The position numbers and the translations under genes are program-made. A model generated the notes under the pieces. The model was not told the origin of the DNA. It did not search any database and was given only the letters and a program-made list of their open reading frames with translations. Shown piece by piece: positions 1-9,521 of a stretch of DNA of 64,000 bases (within the stretch, counting starts at the first letter, position 1; the number at the start of each line of letters is the position of its first letter). The stretch comes from JBHHUI01 sp965248775. GTDB taxonomy: Bacteria; Chloroflexota; Anaerolineae; Anaerolineales; JBHHUI01. The stretch covers positions 4,526,001-4,590,000 of the forward strand of contig OZ252150.1 of the NCBI GenBank assembly GCA_965248775.1, read 5' to 3'.

Positions 1-675
1 TTCTCAGTTGTGATTCGCGCACGAAATGAGCGCGAAGGGCTGGCACAATGCCTGCCTGCGATCCGCAGTCAGAGCTTACTCAATAGTCAAAATGTGGAGA
101 TAGTTCTGATAGACAACGCGTCAACGGATGGCACGCATGACCTAGCAGAAATATTTGAGTGTAAGTATCAAGGGATTTCCCAGAACGATTTTACTTATGG
201 ACGAGCGTTGAATCTTGGTATTCGTGCAACCACTAACGAATTTGTGGCCATCCTGTCGGCTCATTGCATCCCTGTAAACGATCGCTGGCTAATGCGATTG
301 TTTGCTCCATTTCGAGACATGAGCGTGGCGGGGGTATTTGGCAGGCAGGAACCTTTGCCAGACAGTCATGACTTCGATAAGCGTGACTTGTGGATAACAT
401 TCGGGGTGGAGCGGCGCATACAAAAACAAGATCCATTTTTCCACAATGCGAATGCGATGATCCGGCGAAGTGTGTGGGAGCAAGTACCATTCGATGAGGA
501 GTTATTCGGTCAAGAAGATCGAGCCTGGGCAAAGCGGGTTCTGAAATTGGGCTACAGTTTGGCTTATGAGCCAAAAGCAAGCGCCTTCCACTTTCATGGA
601 ATACATCAAGGGCGTGATGTTGAACGCGCCAAGAGAGTGGTCAAAGTCATACAGTTGATTGAAGAAGATGAATAA
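1..675 (+). CDS. Family 2 glycosyltransferase, 5' partial
   Basis: The reading frame is open from base 1 (FSVVIRARNE...), so the true start lies upstream; a GTG at 10 is only an internal codon. The protein shows the GT-A N-terminal fold of family 2 transferases: a VVIRARNE first strand, VLIDNASTDGT (nucleotide-binding loop), and an ILSAHCIP segment where the DXD-like metal site normally falls. The acceptor side contains FGQEDRAWAKRVL, similar to the ED-type catalytic base region. It probably adds one sugar to a lipid-linked glycan at the inner face of the membrane. The downstream frame stays open after the TAA at 673-675. Confidence 0.85.
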   Translation, partial: FSVVIRARNEREGLAQCLPAIRSQSLLNSQNVEIVLIDNASTDGTHDLAEIFECKYQGISQNDFTYGRALNLGIRATTNEFVAILSAHCIPVNDRWLMRLFAPFRDMSVAGVFGRQEPLPDSHDFDKRDLWITFGVERRIQKQDPFFHNANAMIRRSVWEQVPFDEELFGQEDRAWAKRVLKLGYSLAYEPKASAFHFHGIHQGRDVERAKRVVKVIQLIEEDE

Positions 676-717
676 GGGTGGGATATCTACAATTTTGTCA
701 ACATTGAAAATGCAAGC

Positions 718-2445
718 TTGAATCTATTAGCGTGGTGCATGCCTTTGGTCGATTTGAATCGAGGCATTAACGTTCGGGATCACAACCCCGAATATAATCG
801 TCTTCATGGCGGCCTAGTCGACCAGATCGACTCGCTGCTCGGTTTTGAGGAGCCGCCAGTATTTGAGCCGGACGATGATATATATTCGGCGATCCTAAAA
901 GCTTCACGCAATCATATAGTTGCGGATAACTGGCGAAAAACTGTAATTGTTGCCATTGGTAGGCAACAATACCCAAGGATCAAGTCCAGCCTGAATCGGT
1001 TATTCGAAGAAACTTTTGAGCGACTGACAACCCGGTTTAGATTCGCTAGGATTATGGCAAATGGTGGCGACGTTTTCCGCTACGGATTGTTGCTCCTCTA
1101 CTTCCTAACGAGGCGTATCCGCCATGAATACGGACGGCTAAGGCGTGGGATACCTGACTGGTTGCACCACTGGGTAGATCAGCATCAGTTTTGGAACCAA
1201 TTCAGTGAGCACAAGCCGGATTTCGGTGCCCGGCCTGTTTGCATAGTTACACCTTTGAGTGTGCCGCATATTGGGTATGCGCTTGGGAAAATCATCTCAA
1301 AATTTAGGGCGGAAAATATATCCGTTGTCTGTATTTTTGTCGATGGATTCAATCCGAGAACCAGTTCATCGATTAGGGCCGGCTGGGAGTGGCTAGAAAG
1401 CGTCGAATCGATTTCATTGCCTGCAATACCGGGTGCGTTGTATGAAACTCTAGTCGGGTTATTCGTTTCTCAGCTGCCTCGAAAATACCATTCTAACAAA
1501 TTTCCTGGGCTTTCCCGGACGCCTGGTCTTAAGGCCAATTTCCAGAAATATGCCCGGGAGTTTGTTTTTGCAGCCAACTGTGTATCATCCTTACTTAAGG
1601 CTGTTGCTCCACGATCGATCTTGAATATGGCAGATAGCCGCGTATATGGCCAGGCGTTTAGCTATTGTTGTGTTTTGGGTGAGACTCCTGTTTACAGCTA
1701 CGTGCCGATGATACGGTATCCTACCCGATTTGATGCCCCTTTGACGCCTTCACACTTAGTGTCATCGAGATTAGATATACCAGATGATCATGGAAGACAT
1801 TCGCAGCGAACTTACACTGTTGTTGGCTCACCCCTTCTTGATGCTTCTGCGAGAGTTCAATTCGATGACGTTCCTCGGAAACAAGGTGTCCTGCACCTGG
1901 CTTACTTTACCAAACGCGATTATCCAAACCAGAGCGTACTTGCTCAAATCAAGCAAGTGATGGATCAACTCTCCGAACGGTTTCACCTGGTCATCAAGCC
2001 GCATCCAACTGATTTCTTCGACTATTCATGTCTAACATCACTACTTGGTAAATCTGAGTACACTATAGTTAAGGCTGACAGGATTGAAGCTGTTGAGGAT
2101 ATTATCAGTTCCTCCGATGTGGTCATAACAGGACCCTCCAATGTGCTTTGGTCTGCTTTTTATCGGCATAAACCTGTAGTTTTTGTCAATTCTGTAGAGG
2201 CGGGCGCTAGTCATTACCCGCAAGCCTACAGGCGTTATGCTCCTGCTCCTTTTGTACCGGTATTGCAGATTTCGGAATTTGGCGATGCTTTAAGCTATCT
2301 TTTCGGCCGTATGGACGAAGAAGCGGAAACACCGATTGACGACGAGAAGGATCAGGCATTGTTACGGGACGTATTCAACAGTGGCGGGGAAGACCCTGCC
2401 CAACAAGTGGCTGCGCTACTTACTCGGGCGGGGACGGCTCCTTGA
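718..2445 (+). CDS. Large GT-B-like surface polysaccharide protein, function unknown
   Basis: This 575-residue protein has no family I can name with certainty. Its C-terminal half has the look of a GT-B nucleotide-sugar domain: VIKPHPTDF (about residue 425), a SSDVVITGPSNVLWSAFY stretch and a KPVVFVNSV strand, as in capsule and CDP-glycerol-type transferases. No signal peptide or obvious membrane segment is seen. The start is uncertain: TTG 718 and ATG 739 are both possible, and neither has a strong ribosome site. It lies in the same frame as the preceding glycosyltransferase, separated by one TAA. A role in glycan assembly is inferred from the fold and neighbours. Confidence 0.7.
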   Translation: MNLLAWCMPLVDLNRGINVRDHNPEYNRLHGGLVDQIDSLLGFEEPPVFEPDDDIYSAILKASRNHIVADNWRKTVIVAIGRQQYPRIKSSLNRLFEETFERLTTRFRFARIMANGGDVFRYGLLLLYFLTRRIRHEYGRLRRGIPDWLHHWVDQHQFWNQFSEHKPDFGARPVCIVTPLSVPHIGYALGKIISKFRAENISVVCIFVDGFNPRTSSSIRAGWEWLESVESISLPAIPGALYETLVGLFVSQLPRKYHSNKFPGLSRTPGLKANFQKYAREFVFAANCVSSLLKAVAPRSILNMADSRVYGQAFSYCCVLGETPVYSYVPMIRYPTRFDAPLTPSHLVSSRLDIPDDHGRHSQRTYTVVGSPLLDASARVQFDDVPRKQGVLHLAYFTKRDYPNQSVLAQIKQVMDQLSERFHLVIKPHPTDFFDYSCLTSLLGKSEYTIVKADRIEAVEDIISSSDVVITGPSNVLWSAFYRHKPVVFVNSVEAGASHYPQAYRRYAPAPFVPVLQISEFGDALSYLFGRMDEEAETPIDDEKDQALLRDVFNSGGEDPAQQVAALLTRAGTAP

Positions 2446-2529
2446 GTTGTTCGGTGGCGCCGGCTGATTACGCCACTCACAAATATACTTCGTAAGCGAT
2501 CATGGTTCGTAACCTAATCCGCGGGAGAT

Positions 2530-3555
2530 ATGCTTATTGTGACTGATAGATTCCAGATTAAAAGAGCCGCTGCTATCAACGACCAAGTAGTTTTAGTCAC
2601 TGGCGGTACAGGCTCTTTCGGAAGGAAATTCACTGAAGCAGTATTGCGAGACTACCATCCAAAGAAGCTGATCATCTTCAGCCGCGATGAACTCAAGCAG
2701 CATGAAATGCGGCAAGAGTTCCCAGAAGGCAGCGGCTCACCTATGCGTTACTTCCTCGGAGATGTGCGCGACCGAGAGCGCCTGTATCGCGCTTTTGACG
2801 CGGTAGATATTGTGATTCACACCGCAGCGCTCAAGCAGGTGCCGGCGGCTGAATACAACCCGCTCGAATTTGTCAAGACAAATGTGCTTGGGGCAGCGAA
2901 CATCGTGGATGCGGCCATTGACCGCAACGTCAACCGCGTCATCGCATTGAGCACCGACAAAGCGGCCAATCCGATCAACCTATACGGAGCAACGAAGCTG
3001 TGTTCCGACAAGCTATTCGTCGCCGCCAATGCCTATTCGGGACAGCATTGTACCCGCTTCAGCATTGTGCGCTACGGGAATGTTGTGGGAAGCCGGGGTA
3101 GCGTGGTTCCCCAGTTTCTTAAACAGCGCGCCAATGGCGATATCACCATTACCGATCCTGGGATGACGCGCTTCTGGATTACTTTGGATCAAAGCGTCAA
3201 GTTCGTACTGAAGTGTCTGGCGCTAATGCGGGGGGGTGAATTATTCGTTCCCAAGATTCCAAGTATGCGTCTTGTGGATCTGGCGGAGGCCATAGCCCCT
3301 GGCTGCCAGACAGAAGTGATTGGCATCCGCCCAGGTGAAAAGTTGCATGAGGTCATGATCACGCGCGATGATGCGCGCACTACACTAGAGTTCGACGATT
3401 ATTACGTCATCCAACCAACTTTGTCGTACTGGGTCGAACAAGAAAATCTTGATGGTGGTCGTCCGTGCCCTGATGGGTTTAAGTATAGTAGTGATAAAAA
3501 TAGGAGTTGGTTAACTATAGAAGATCTACAAGCGATGGTGGAAACATTACATTGA
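2530..3555 (+). CDS. pseB: UDP-N-acetylglucosamine 4,6-dehydratase (inverting), PseB
   Basis: This is the first enzyme of pseudaminic acid synthesis, converting UDP-GlcNAc to the 4-keto-6-deoxy-L-arabino sugar with C5 inversion. Seen directly: the Rossmann motif VTGGTGSFG near residues 23-31, FSRDELKQ after it (typical of the PseB/FlaA1 group), HTAALKQVP, and the YGATK catalytic pair near residue 160. The 341-residue length fits the soluble PseB class rather than the large membrane PglF type. The N-terminus carries about 20 extra residues before the usual start of the fold. The stop codon overlaps the likely TTG start of pseC, which suggests translational coupling. Confidence 0.93.
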   Translation: MLIVTDRFQIKRAAAINDQVVLVTGGTGSFGRKFTEAVLRDYHPKKLIIFSRDELKQHEMRQEFPEGSGSPMRYFLGDVRDRERLYRAFDAVDIVIHTAALKQVPAAEYNPLEFVKTNVLGAANIVDAAIDRNVNRVIALSTDKAANPINLYGATKLCSDKLFVAANAYSGQHCTRFSIVRYGNVVGSRGSVVPQFLKQRANGDITITDPGMTRFWITLDQSVKFVLKCLALMRGGELFVPKIPSMRLVDLAEAIAPGCQTEVIGIRPGEKLHEVMITRDDARTTLEFDDYYVIQPTLSYWVEQENLDGGRPCPDGFKYSSDKNRSWLTIEDLQAMVETLH

Positions 3556-4754
3556 AGACTGTAGGTGAAAACTTAGCTATTCATGGTGACGCTCCTGTGC
3601 GAGAAGAGATGCTGCCTTACAGTCGCCAATGGCTGGACGAAGATGATATTGCTTTGATTGTAGAAGTGTTGCGCTCCGATTGGCTGACGACCGGCCCGAA
3701 GGTAGCAGAATTTGAAGAGAACTTTGCCCAATTTGTGAGTGCACGTGAAGCCGTGGTAGTGAGTAACGGCACTGCCGCGTTACATACAGCGATGTCTGCC
3801 GTGGGTATTGAACCAGGAGACGAAGTTATCGTTCCAGCAATGACTTTTGCCGCAAGCGCAAATTGTGTCGTTTATCAAGGAGGTAAACCAGTTTTTGTTG
3901 ATGTGCATCCGGATACGCTCTTATTAGATATATCCCACGTTGAAGCGAAGATCACGCACCGTACAAAAGCAATTATTGCTGTAGATTATACAGGTCAGCC
4001 GTGCAATTATGATTCCTTGCGGGAGATTGCCGACCGGCATAATTTATGGCTAATCGCGGACGCATGTCACGCATTGGGAGCGACTTACAAAGACCGCTCT
4101 ATCGGTTCTTTGGCGGATTTAAGTGTATTTAGTTTCCATCCTGTGAAGCACATTACCACGGGAGAAGGGGGCGCAATCACGACCGCTGATCCTGAACTAG
4201 CACGGCGGATGCGAATATTCCGTAACCATGGCATAAACGGCGATCATCGGCAGCGTGCGGCTGTCGACTCCTGGTATTACGAAATGGTTGAACTTGGTTT
4301 CAACTATCGCATCACGGACTTCCAGTGCGCACTTGGTCTCTCTCAACTGCAAAAACTCCCGCGTTGGTTGGCCCGCCGCCGCCAAATCGCCGCGCGTTAC
4401 AACACCGCTTTTAAATCCGTCCCTGAAATTGAAGTTCCCATGATTCTGCCGGAATGCAACTCTGCTTGGCACCTTTACGTGATTCGACTGAATCTTCATG
4501 GGTTGACTGTGAAGCGGAAGCAAATTTTTGAGGCTCTCCGCGCTGAAAATATTGGTGTAAACGTCCACTATATCCCTGTGCATCTACACCCCTACTACCG
4601 GGATAACTTCGGTTATCGGATTGGCCAGTATCCAGAAGCGGAAAAAGCTTACGTACGTCTAATCAGTCTGCCGATATTTCCTGGGATGAGCGACCAAGAT
4701 GCTGAGGACGTTATCCTGGCGATGCATAAAGTAACGCGTTTTTATGCCATCTAA
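3552..4754 (+). CDS. pseC: UDP-4-amino-4,6-dideoxy-AltNAc transaminase, PseC
   Basis: This PLP-dependent DegT/DnrJ-family aminotransferase puts the 4-amino group on the PseB product. The start LPYSRQWLDEDDI and the VLRSDWLTTGP segment are the family's usual N-terminus. The PLP lysine is in FSFHPVKHITTGEGG, and VVSNGTAALH contributes to cofactor phosphate binding. The reading frame extends up to a TTG at 3507, but TTG 3552 is preferred because it overlaps the pseB TGA (TTGA) and places the conserved N-terminus about 25 residues in. The 3' end overlaps the next gene by 11 bases. Confidence 0.93.
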   Translation: MKTVGENLAIHGDAPVREEMLPYSRQWLDEDDIALIVEVLRSDWLTTGPKVAEFEENFAQFVSAREAVVVSNGTAALHTAMSAVGIEPGDEVIVPAMTFAASANCVVYQGGKPVFVDVHPDTLLLDISHVEAKITHRTKAIIAVDYTGQPCNYDSLREIADRHNLWLIADACHALGATYKDRSIGSLADLSVFSFHPVKHITTGEGGAITTADPELARRMRIFRNHGINGDHRQRAAVDSWYYEMVELGFNYRITDFQCALGLSQLQKLPRWLARRRQIAARYNTAFKSVPEIEVPMILPECNSAWHLYVIRLNLHGLTVKRKQIFEALRAENIGVNVHYIPVHLHPYYRDNFGYRIGQYPEAEKAYVRLISLPIFPGMSDQDAEDVILAMHKVTRFYAI

Positions 4755-5760
4755 TGCTCGTCATGTGCGTTTTCTTGTCGTCGGTTGTGGTTCCATTGGA
4801 AAGCGCCACATCCGCAATTTGATTGCCGTTGGCGCGGAGAGGATTATTGCGGTTGATACACGCGCAGATCGTAGGCATGAAGTCAAATCTAAATTTGGTA
4901 TCGAGACATTTGATCTTCTAGACGCTGTTTGGGGGCGAAAACCTGAGGTAGCTCTTATCACGGCACCAACCAGTTTGCATATTCCCTTGGCATTGCAGAC
5001 CGCTGAACACGGTTGTCATTTATTCGTTGAGAAGCCCTTATCGGCCGAGTTGGCTGGTGTCAATCAACTATTGGAGGTTGTGAGACAACGTAAGTTGATT
5101 ACTTTGGTGGGCTGTAATCTGCGTTTCCACCCCGGACTAATCACGGTCAAAAAACTGCTTGAAGAGGAGGCGATTGGGCATGTGGTTTCTGCACGATTAG
5201 AGGTAGGACAGTATTTACCTGACTGGCACCCGGAAGAAGACTATCGCCAAGGCTATAGCGCGCGTCGTGATCTAGGCGGCGGCGTAATTCTCGATGCCAT
5301 CCATGAGATTGATTATATTCGTTGGATGTTAGGTGACGTGCAGATGGTGGTGTGTTTTGCAGGAAAGCTTAGCCGCCTAGAAATTGAAACAGAAGATACG
5401 GCGGCAATCTTACTACGCTTTATCGATGGTGCAATCGGTGAAATCCATTTGGATTATGTGCAGCGTGCGTATAGTCGTACTTGTCATATCGTTGGCGATG
5501 AAGGAACAATTCGATGGGATTATTCGGCCGGTGAGGTACGTTGGTACTCTGCAGCGCGCGGCGAATGGACTGTCATTAACGATCCGTCTGGCTGGGAGCC
5601 AAACCAGATGTATATGGATGAGTTGCAGCATTTCTTAGCGTGTTTAGCCATGGAAGAAGAGCCGGTAGCGGATGTGTTCGAAGGTTTTGAGGTGTTGAAG
5701 ATAGCTCTGAGCGCGAAACGCTCATCCGAATGGGAGGAGGTTTTCAATCTGCAAGAATAA
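4744..5760 (+). CDS. Gfo/Idh/MocA-family oxidoreductase
   Basis: The protein has an N-terminal NAD(P)-binding fold with FLVVGCGSIGKRHIRNL (residues 9-25). The EKPL signature (FVEKPLSAELAG, about residue 98) is the hallmark lysine-proline motif of the family. A C-terminal alpha/beta dimerisation domain follows, with LGGGVILDAIHEIDYIRWM. Such enzymes oxidise or reduce one position of a sugar or sugar nucleotide. Its position directly after pseC, with overlapping ends, suggests it acts on a nonulosonic acid precursor or a companion sugar, but no specific substrate can be read from the sequence. Confidence 0.85.
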   Translation: MPSNARHVRFLVVGCGSIGKRHIRNLIAVGAERIIAVDTRADRRHEVKSKFGIETFDLLDAVWGRKPEVALITAPTSLHIPLALQTAEHGCHLFVEKPLSAELAGVNQLLEVVRQRKLITLVGCNLRFHPGLITVKKLLEEEAIGHVVSARLEVGQYLPDWHPEEDYRQGYSARRDLGGGVILDAIHEIDYIRWMLGDVQMVVCFAGKLSRLEIETEDTAAILLRFIDGAIGEIHLDYVQRAYSRTCHIVGDEGTIRWDYSAGEVRWYSAARGEWTVINDPSGWEPNQMYMDELQHFLACLAMEEEPVADVFEGFEVLKIALSAKRSSEWEEVFNLQE

Positions 5761-5923
5761 TATCATTTGGGCTCGCTGTTGCGGGCGTACTTCCTTTGTT
5801 AGATGATAAATTTTGTCAAGTGCCTCCATTTTATGCTTTGCTATGTGCGGGAACTCGGATTGGTTTCATGCCCTGTCTTCAATCCAAGATTGCGCCTAGC
5901 AGAATTCATTTGACTGTATAGAA

Positions 5924-6688
5924 ATGCGTACCCTAGAAATTGTTGCGATAGTCCAAGCGCGCATGGGTTCTACTCGATTGCCGGGCAAAGTTCTGGCCGA
6001 AATAAATGGCAGACCCATGTTGCACTATACGCTCACGCGCACACAGCAAGCCAAGAAGTTGGATGGGGTGATTTTGGCAACCTCTACCGGGAAGTCTGAT
6101 GATGAGGTGATGCGTTTCTCAAATGAGTTTGGCGTCCAGTGCTTTCGAGGTAGCGAGGATGATGTGCTAGATCGTTACTATCAGGCCTCAAGACATGTTG
6201 GTGCCAGGATCATTGTGCGGATTACGGCTGACTGCCCTCTGATTGATCCAGAGATAATTGACCAAGTTATCGACGTGTATGAAGGTGGGGATTATGACTA
6301 TGTGACGAACACACTACCTTGCACTTATCCCGATGGCCTCGATGTGGAAGTATTCTCTTTTGGTGCCCTAGCGCGCGCTTGGCGTGAAGCAAAATGGCTG
6401 TCAGAGCGAGAGCACGTCACGCCTTATATCCGCAAGCATCCAGAACTTTTCCGGCTTGGTAATATCATGCATAATGAAGACTTATCAGCAATGCGTTGGA
6501 CGGTGGATGAACCGCAAGACTTGGAATTTGTCCGATCAGTCTATCGCCACATAATGCGTGTGTCCTTTGGGATGGATGATGTCCTGAATCTACTAAAAAG
6601 AGAGCCGGGGTTGACGCAAATCAATGTAGGAATTGGACGCAATGAGGGATATCAAAAATCTCTGGGTGAAGACCGATTGGTCCTGTAA
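5924..6688 (+). CDS. SpsF-type cytidylyltransferase (CMP-nonulosonate synthetase candidate)
   Basis: The protein begins IVAIVQARMGSTRLPGKVL, the nucleotide-binding signature of the CMP-KDO/CMP-sialate transferase superfamily, in the short SpsF form (COG1861-like). CFRGSEDDVLDRYYQA, RITADCPLIDP and YPDGLDVEVFSF are also typical. In pseudaminic and legionaminic loci such proteins occupy the place of PseF, which makes the CMP-sugar donor. I infer that role here because no other cytidylyltransferase lies in this half of the cluster. A separate KdsB-like enzyme is present at 37.6 kb. A 163-base gap in front of it could hold a promoter, though I recognise none. Confidence 0.85.
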   Translation: MRTLEIVAIVQARMGSTRLPGKVLAEINGRPMLHYTLTRTQQAKKLDGVILATSTGKSDDEVMRFSNEFGVQCFRGSEDDVLDRYYQASRHVGARIIVRITADCPLIDPEIIDQVIDVYEGGDYDYVTNTLPCTYPDGLDVEVFSFGALARAWREAKWLSEREHVTPYIRKHPELFRLGNIMHNEDLSAMRWTVDEPQDLEFVRSVYRHIMRVSFGMDDVLNLLKREPGLTQINVGIGRNEGYQKSLGEDRLVL

Positions 6689-6742
6689 GCAGGCTGGCTA
6701 TTCACTCTACGAATTATCTTACTGATAGGAAATGCATGGAAG

Positions 6743-8050
6743 ATGAAAGGTCAGGAAATCTATAAGAGAGCGCGTCAAAGAATCCCTGGCGGGACCCAGT
6801 TGCTCTCAAAGCGTCCCGAGATGTATTTGCCTGAACAGTGGCCCAGCTATTATTCTAAGGCCGAAGGCGTTGTAATATGGGGCCTAGATGGCGAAAAATA
6901 TATTGACATGAGCAACTGTGGCGTCGGTGCGTGTATTTTAGGATACGCCGATCCTGATGTGAACGATGCAGTACGAGGAGCAATCAATGCGGGGTCAATG
7001 ACAACGCTGAATTGTACGGAGGAAGTTGAGTTGGCCGATCTGCTTTGTGAACTGCATCCTTGGGCTGAGATGGTCCGGTATGCCCGTTCCGGTGGTGAAG
7101 CGATGGTGGTTGCTGTTCGCATCGCCCGGGCCAGCACTGGCCGCGATAAGATTGCGTTTTGTGGCTATCACGGCTGGCACGACTGGTATTTGGCTGCCAA
7201 TCTGGCTGAGCAAGATGCGCTAAATGGGCACCTGCTCCCGGGATTGGAGCCTGCGGGCGTACCAAGAGGCTTGCTCGGTACCGCTCTCCCCTTCCACTAC
7301 AACCGGATCGATGAGCTGGAGGCGATTATCTCTGCGCATCGAAGTGATCTCGCGGCGATCGTTATGGAACCCGTGCGTTTTCATGCACCCAAGCCTGGTT
7401 TCCTTGAAAGCGTCAGGGAAATTGCCGCCAAAGTTGGAGCTGTATTGGTTTTTGATGAGATCACGAGTGGATGGAGGCTCAACAGCGGTGGTGTTCATTT
7501 GATATACGATGTGACGCCCGATATTGCCGTGTTTGCCAAGGCAATGAGCAATGGTTACCCAATGGCTGCAATAATCGGGAGAGAGGATGTTATGCAGGCA
7601 GCCCAGAGTAGCTTCATCAGCAGTACATACTGGACGGAGCGGATCGGTCCCACGGCCGCATTGGCCACTATCCGTAAACACCAGCGTTGTAACGTGCCGG
7701 AATACTTGGGCGAAGTTGGTGAGCGCATTCAAGGAGGTTGGCGCACAGCAGCAGCGCGAACCCAGCTTTCAATAAAAATATTCGGTATGCCCGCGTTAAG
7801 TTACTTCTCGATCGATTATGATCATCCTCAGTTGGTCAATACCCTATTTACACAAGATATGCTCGCGAAGGGATTTTTGGCCACCAATTCATTCTATGCC
7901 ACGTACGCGCATCGGGATATTTATATCGAAACCTACCTCGAAGCCGTAGAAGAGACGTTCGCTTTCTTGGCTGAAGCTATCGAGAATGACAAAGTTAAGG
8001 CTCATCTGAATGGTCCCGTCGCGCACTCAGGTTTTCGACGTTTAACTTAA
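6743..8050 (+). CDS. Class III PLP aminotransferase (glutamate-1-semialdehyde aminomutase-like)
   Basis: This 435-residue fold-type I enzyme opens with an ARQRIPGGTQLLSKRPE N-terminus as in the glutamate-semialdehyde aminomutase-like group of glycan loci. YARSGGEAMVVAVRIAR binds the cofactor phosphate, VFDEITSGWR supplies the aspartate contacting the pyridine ring, and FAKAMSNGYPMAAIIG holds the Schiff-base lysine. Members in spore-coat and nonulosonate clusters aminate keto-sugars, or perhaps amino-acid-like decorations. In this position, between the SpsF-type enzyme and an FAD protein, it may serve a variant nonulosonic sugar; haem synthesis is unlikely from context. Confidence 0.82.
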   Translation: MKGQEIYKRARQRIPGGTQLLSKRPEMYLPEQWPSYYSKAEGVVIWGLDGEKYIDMSNCGVGACILGYADPDVNDAVRGAINAGSMTTLNCTEEVELADLLCELHPWAEMVRYARSGGEAMVVAVRIARASTGRDKIAFCGYHGWHDWYLAANLAEQDALNGHLLPGLEPAGVPRGLLGTALPFHYNRIDELEAIISAHRSDLAAIVMEPVRFHAPKPGFLESVREIAAKVGAVLVFDEITSGWRLNSGGVHLIYDVTPDIAVFAKAMSNGYPMAAIIGREDVMQAAQSSFISSTYWTERIGPTAALATIRKHQRCNVPEYLGEVGERIQGGWRTAAARTQLSIKIFGMPALSYFSIDYDHPQLVNTLFTQDMLAKGFLATNSFYATYAHRDIYIETYLEAVEETFAFLAEAIENDKVKAHLNGPVAHSGFRRLT

Positions 8051-8114
8051 AGCTTGGGCCATGTGTGATCAGCATGTAATGTGGAAATGATAAAGCAGAA
8101 ATGAAGTGTCATAA

Positions 8115-9467
8115 ATGAGTGAACGGTGGTTAGTTATTGGCGGAGGATTTCGTGGCATCATTGGCGCCGACTTACTGGCATCAAAAGGCAAGGATGTTGT
8201 GCTCCTTGAGCGAAGCCCGTATCTAGGAGGCGTACTCTACTCGGCTGAGTGGAAGGGTTTCTACTTCGACAAAGGGTGCCATCTGTTTGACAATGACTCT
8301 GACGCTAACACATCTATCTTGATGGATATCCTCCAAGGTGATGTTGAGCCAGTATCAGTAATCTACGCTTCGATCACTAACGGCGTCAAAACAGATGGGA
8401 TCGCGCTTCCGGATCTCGAAACCTATGGTGGAGTGGCGGTGCGCAATATCTTATATGAATTGGTTGAGGCATTAGCCAAACCAGTCCCTAATTGTCGTAA
8501 CATGCAAGAGAAACTCGATGCCAGATTCGGATCTACGGCAGGTCAATATCTCTCCAATGCAGCCTACAAAATATATCGAACAGAAGCAACCGCTTTAGAT
8601 GCTGATGCTTTTGAATTAACCCCCTTCCCAAGGATCAAGTTTCTGGATGACTCAATCGCTAATATTCTAAAGGGACACCCAACGTTAAATGACCGAGTAG
8701 CGGCTTCATCACAATCGGATCCGATGAAGTTTTATCGTCACCGCGCCCGAATCTATTCTTCTAGATATTTTTACCCTAAGGAACATGGCATGCAAGGTTT
8801 TTGCGACAAAGCCAAGCAGTGTCTTGACAATCTCGGCGTGTCACTCTTGATGGGGGTTGGAATTGAACAACTGAAATTCAACACGCCTGGCGTTACACTG
8901 AGTCTCTCAAATGGCGAGGAGATCGCTGGTGATCGAGTGCTGTGGACTGCTGGAGTAGAAGCCATCGGAAAGCTATTGGACAATGGTGACATGATTTCCA
9001 ACTATATTCATCATGTTCCTATGGTGCTTTACTACTTTGTAATTGAGGCCGGGAGTGAAGGGAAATATACATTTCTGCATAATTATGATCAGGCAGACTT
9101 ATTTTTCCGTGCGTCAGTGCCGGGGAGCTACGGACCGCACACCTGTCCAGCGGGATTATCGTATGTATGCTGTGAAGTTCCGACTACAGTCGATTCGCCC
9201 GAGTGGCATAACCCAGAGAAATATCTTGAGCGGGTATGGGCGGAACTGCAACGGTATGGGGTTGTCCAGGGGGACCGACCAATTGATACGCTAACCGTGA
9301 AGACGCCCACATCCTACAAAATGCCAAAGACTGGATATTCGAAGGCTTTTGAGAGGATTGCCGAGTCCTTAAAGGCTGAGCATCGCATTCTAGGCGCAGA
9401 TCAATGGGATTTATCGCGGAATGATATTATCCGGTCCCTCCAAAAGGTTCTCGACAATGAAGTGTAG
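8115..9467 (+). CDS. FAD/NAD(P)-binding amine-oxidase-like protein
   Basis: The N-terminus WLVIGGGFRGIIGADLLAS, followed about 10 residues later by VVLLERSPYLGGVL, is a dinucleotide-binding fold of the protoporphyrinogen-oxidase/UDP-galactopyranose-mutase superfamily. DRVLWTAGVEAIGKLL near residue 285 matches the second FAD-contacting strand. Proteins of this type occur in polysaccharide loci as sugar-nucleotide oxidoreductases or mutases. It lacks features that would let me call it a genuine galactopyranose mutase. It sits 64 bases after the aminotransferase and 54 bases before a methyltransferase, in one apparent transcription unit. Confidence 0.72.
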   Translation: MSERWLVIGGGFRGIIGADLLASKGKDVVLLERSPYLGGVLYSAEWKGFYFDKGCHLFDNDSDANTSILMDILQGDVEPVSVIYASITNGVKTDGIALPDLETYGGVAVRNILYELVEALAKPVPNCRNMQEKLDARFGSTAGQYLSNAAYKIYRTEATALDADAFELTPFPRIKFLDDSIANILKGHPTLNDRVAASSQSDPMKFYRHRARIYSSRYFYPKEHGMQGFCDKAKQCLDNLGVSLLMGVGIEQLKFNTPGVTLSLSNGEEIAGDRVLWTAGVEAIGKLLDNGDMISNYIHHVPMVLYYFVIEAGSEGKYTFLHNYDQADLFFRASVPGSYGPHTCPAGLSYVCCEVPTTVDSPEWHNPEKYLERVWAELQRYGVVQGDRPIDTLTVKTPTSYKMPKTGYSKAFERIAESLKAEHRILGADQWDLSRNDIIRSLQKVLDNEV

Positions 9468-9521
9468 TATGAAGACTATTTTCAATGCACCAGGTCATAT
9501 TTTCAAAGGAATGGATTTTCT

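Noticed and set aside
1..2445. The first glycosyltransferase and the 575-residue protein as one gene broken by a stop
   Set aside because: They share a frame with only one TAA between them, but each half looks like a complete separate fold and the gap residues are not conserved-looking; two genes are simpler.
5730..5921. A 63-codon frame filling the gap between the first Gfo/Idh gene and the cytidylyltransferase
   Set aside because: It starts inside the Gfo/Idh gene in another frame, has no ribosome site and resembles nothing.
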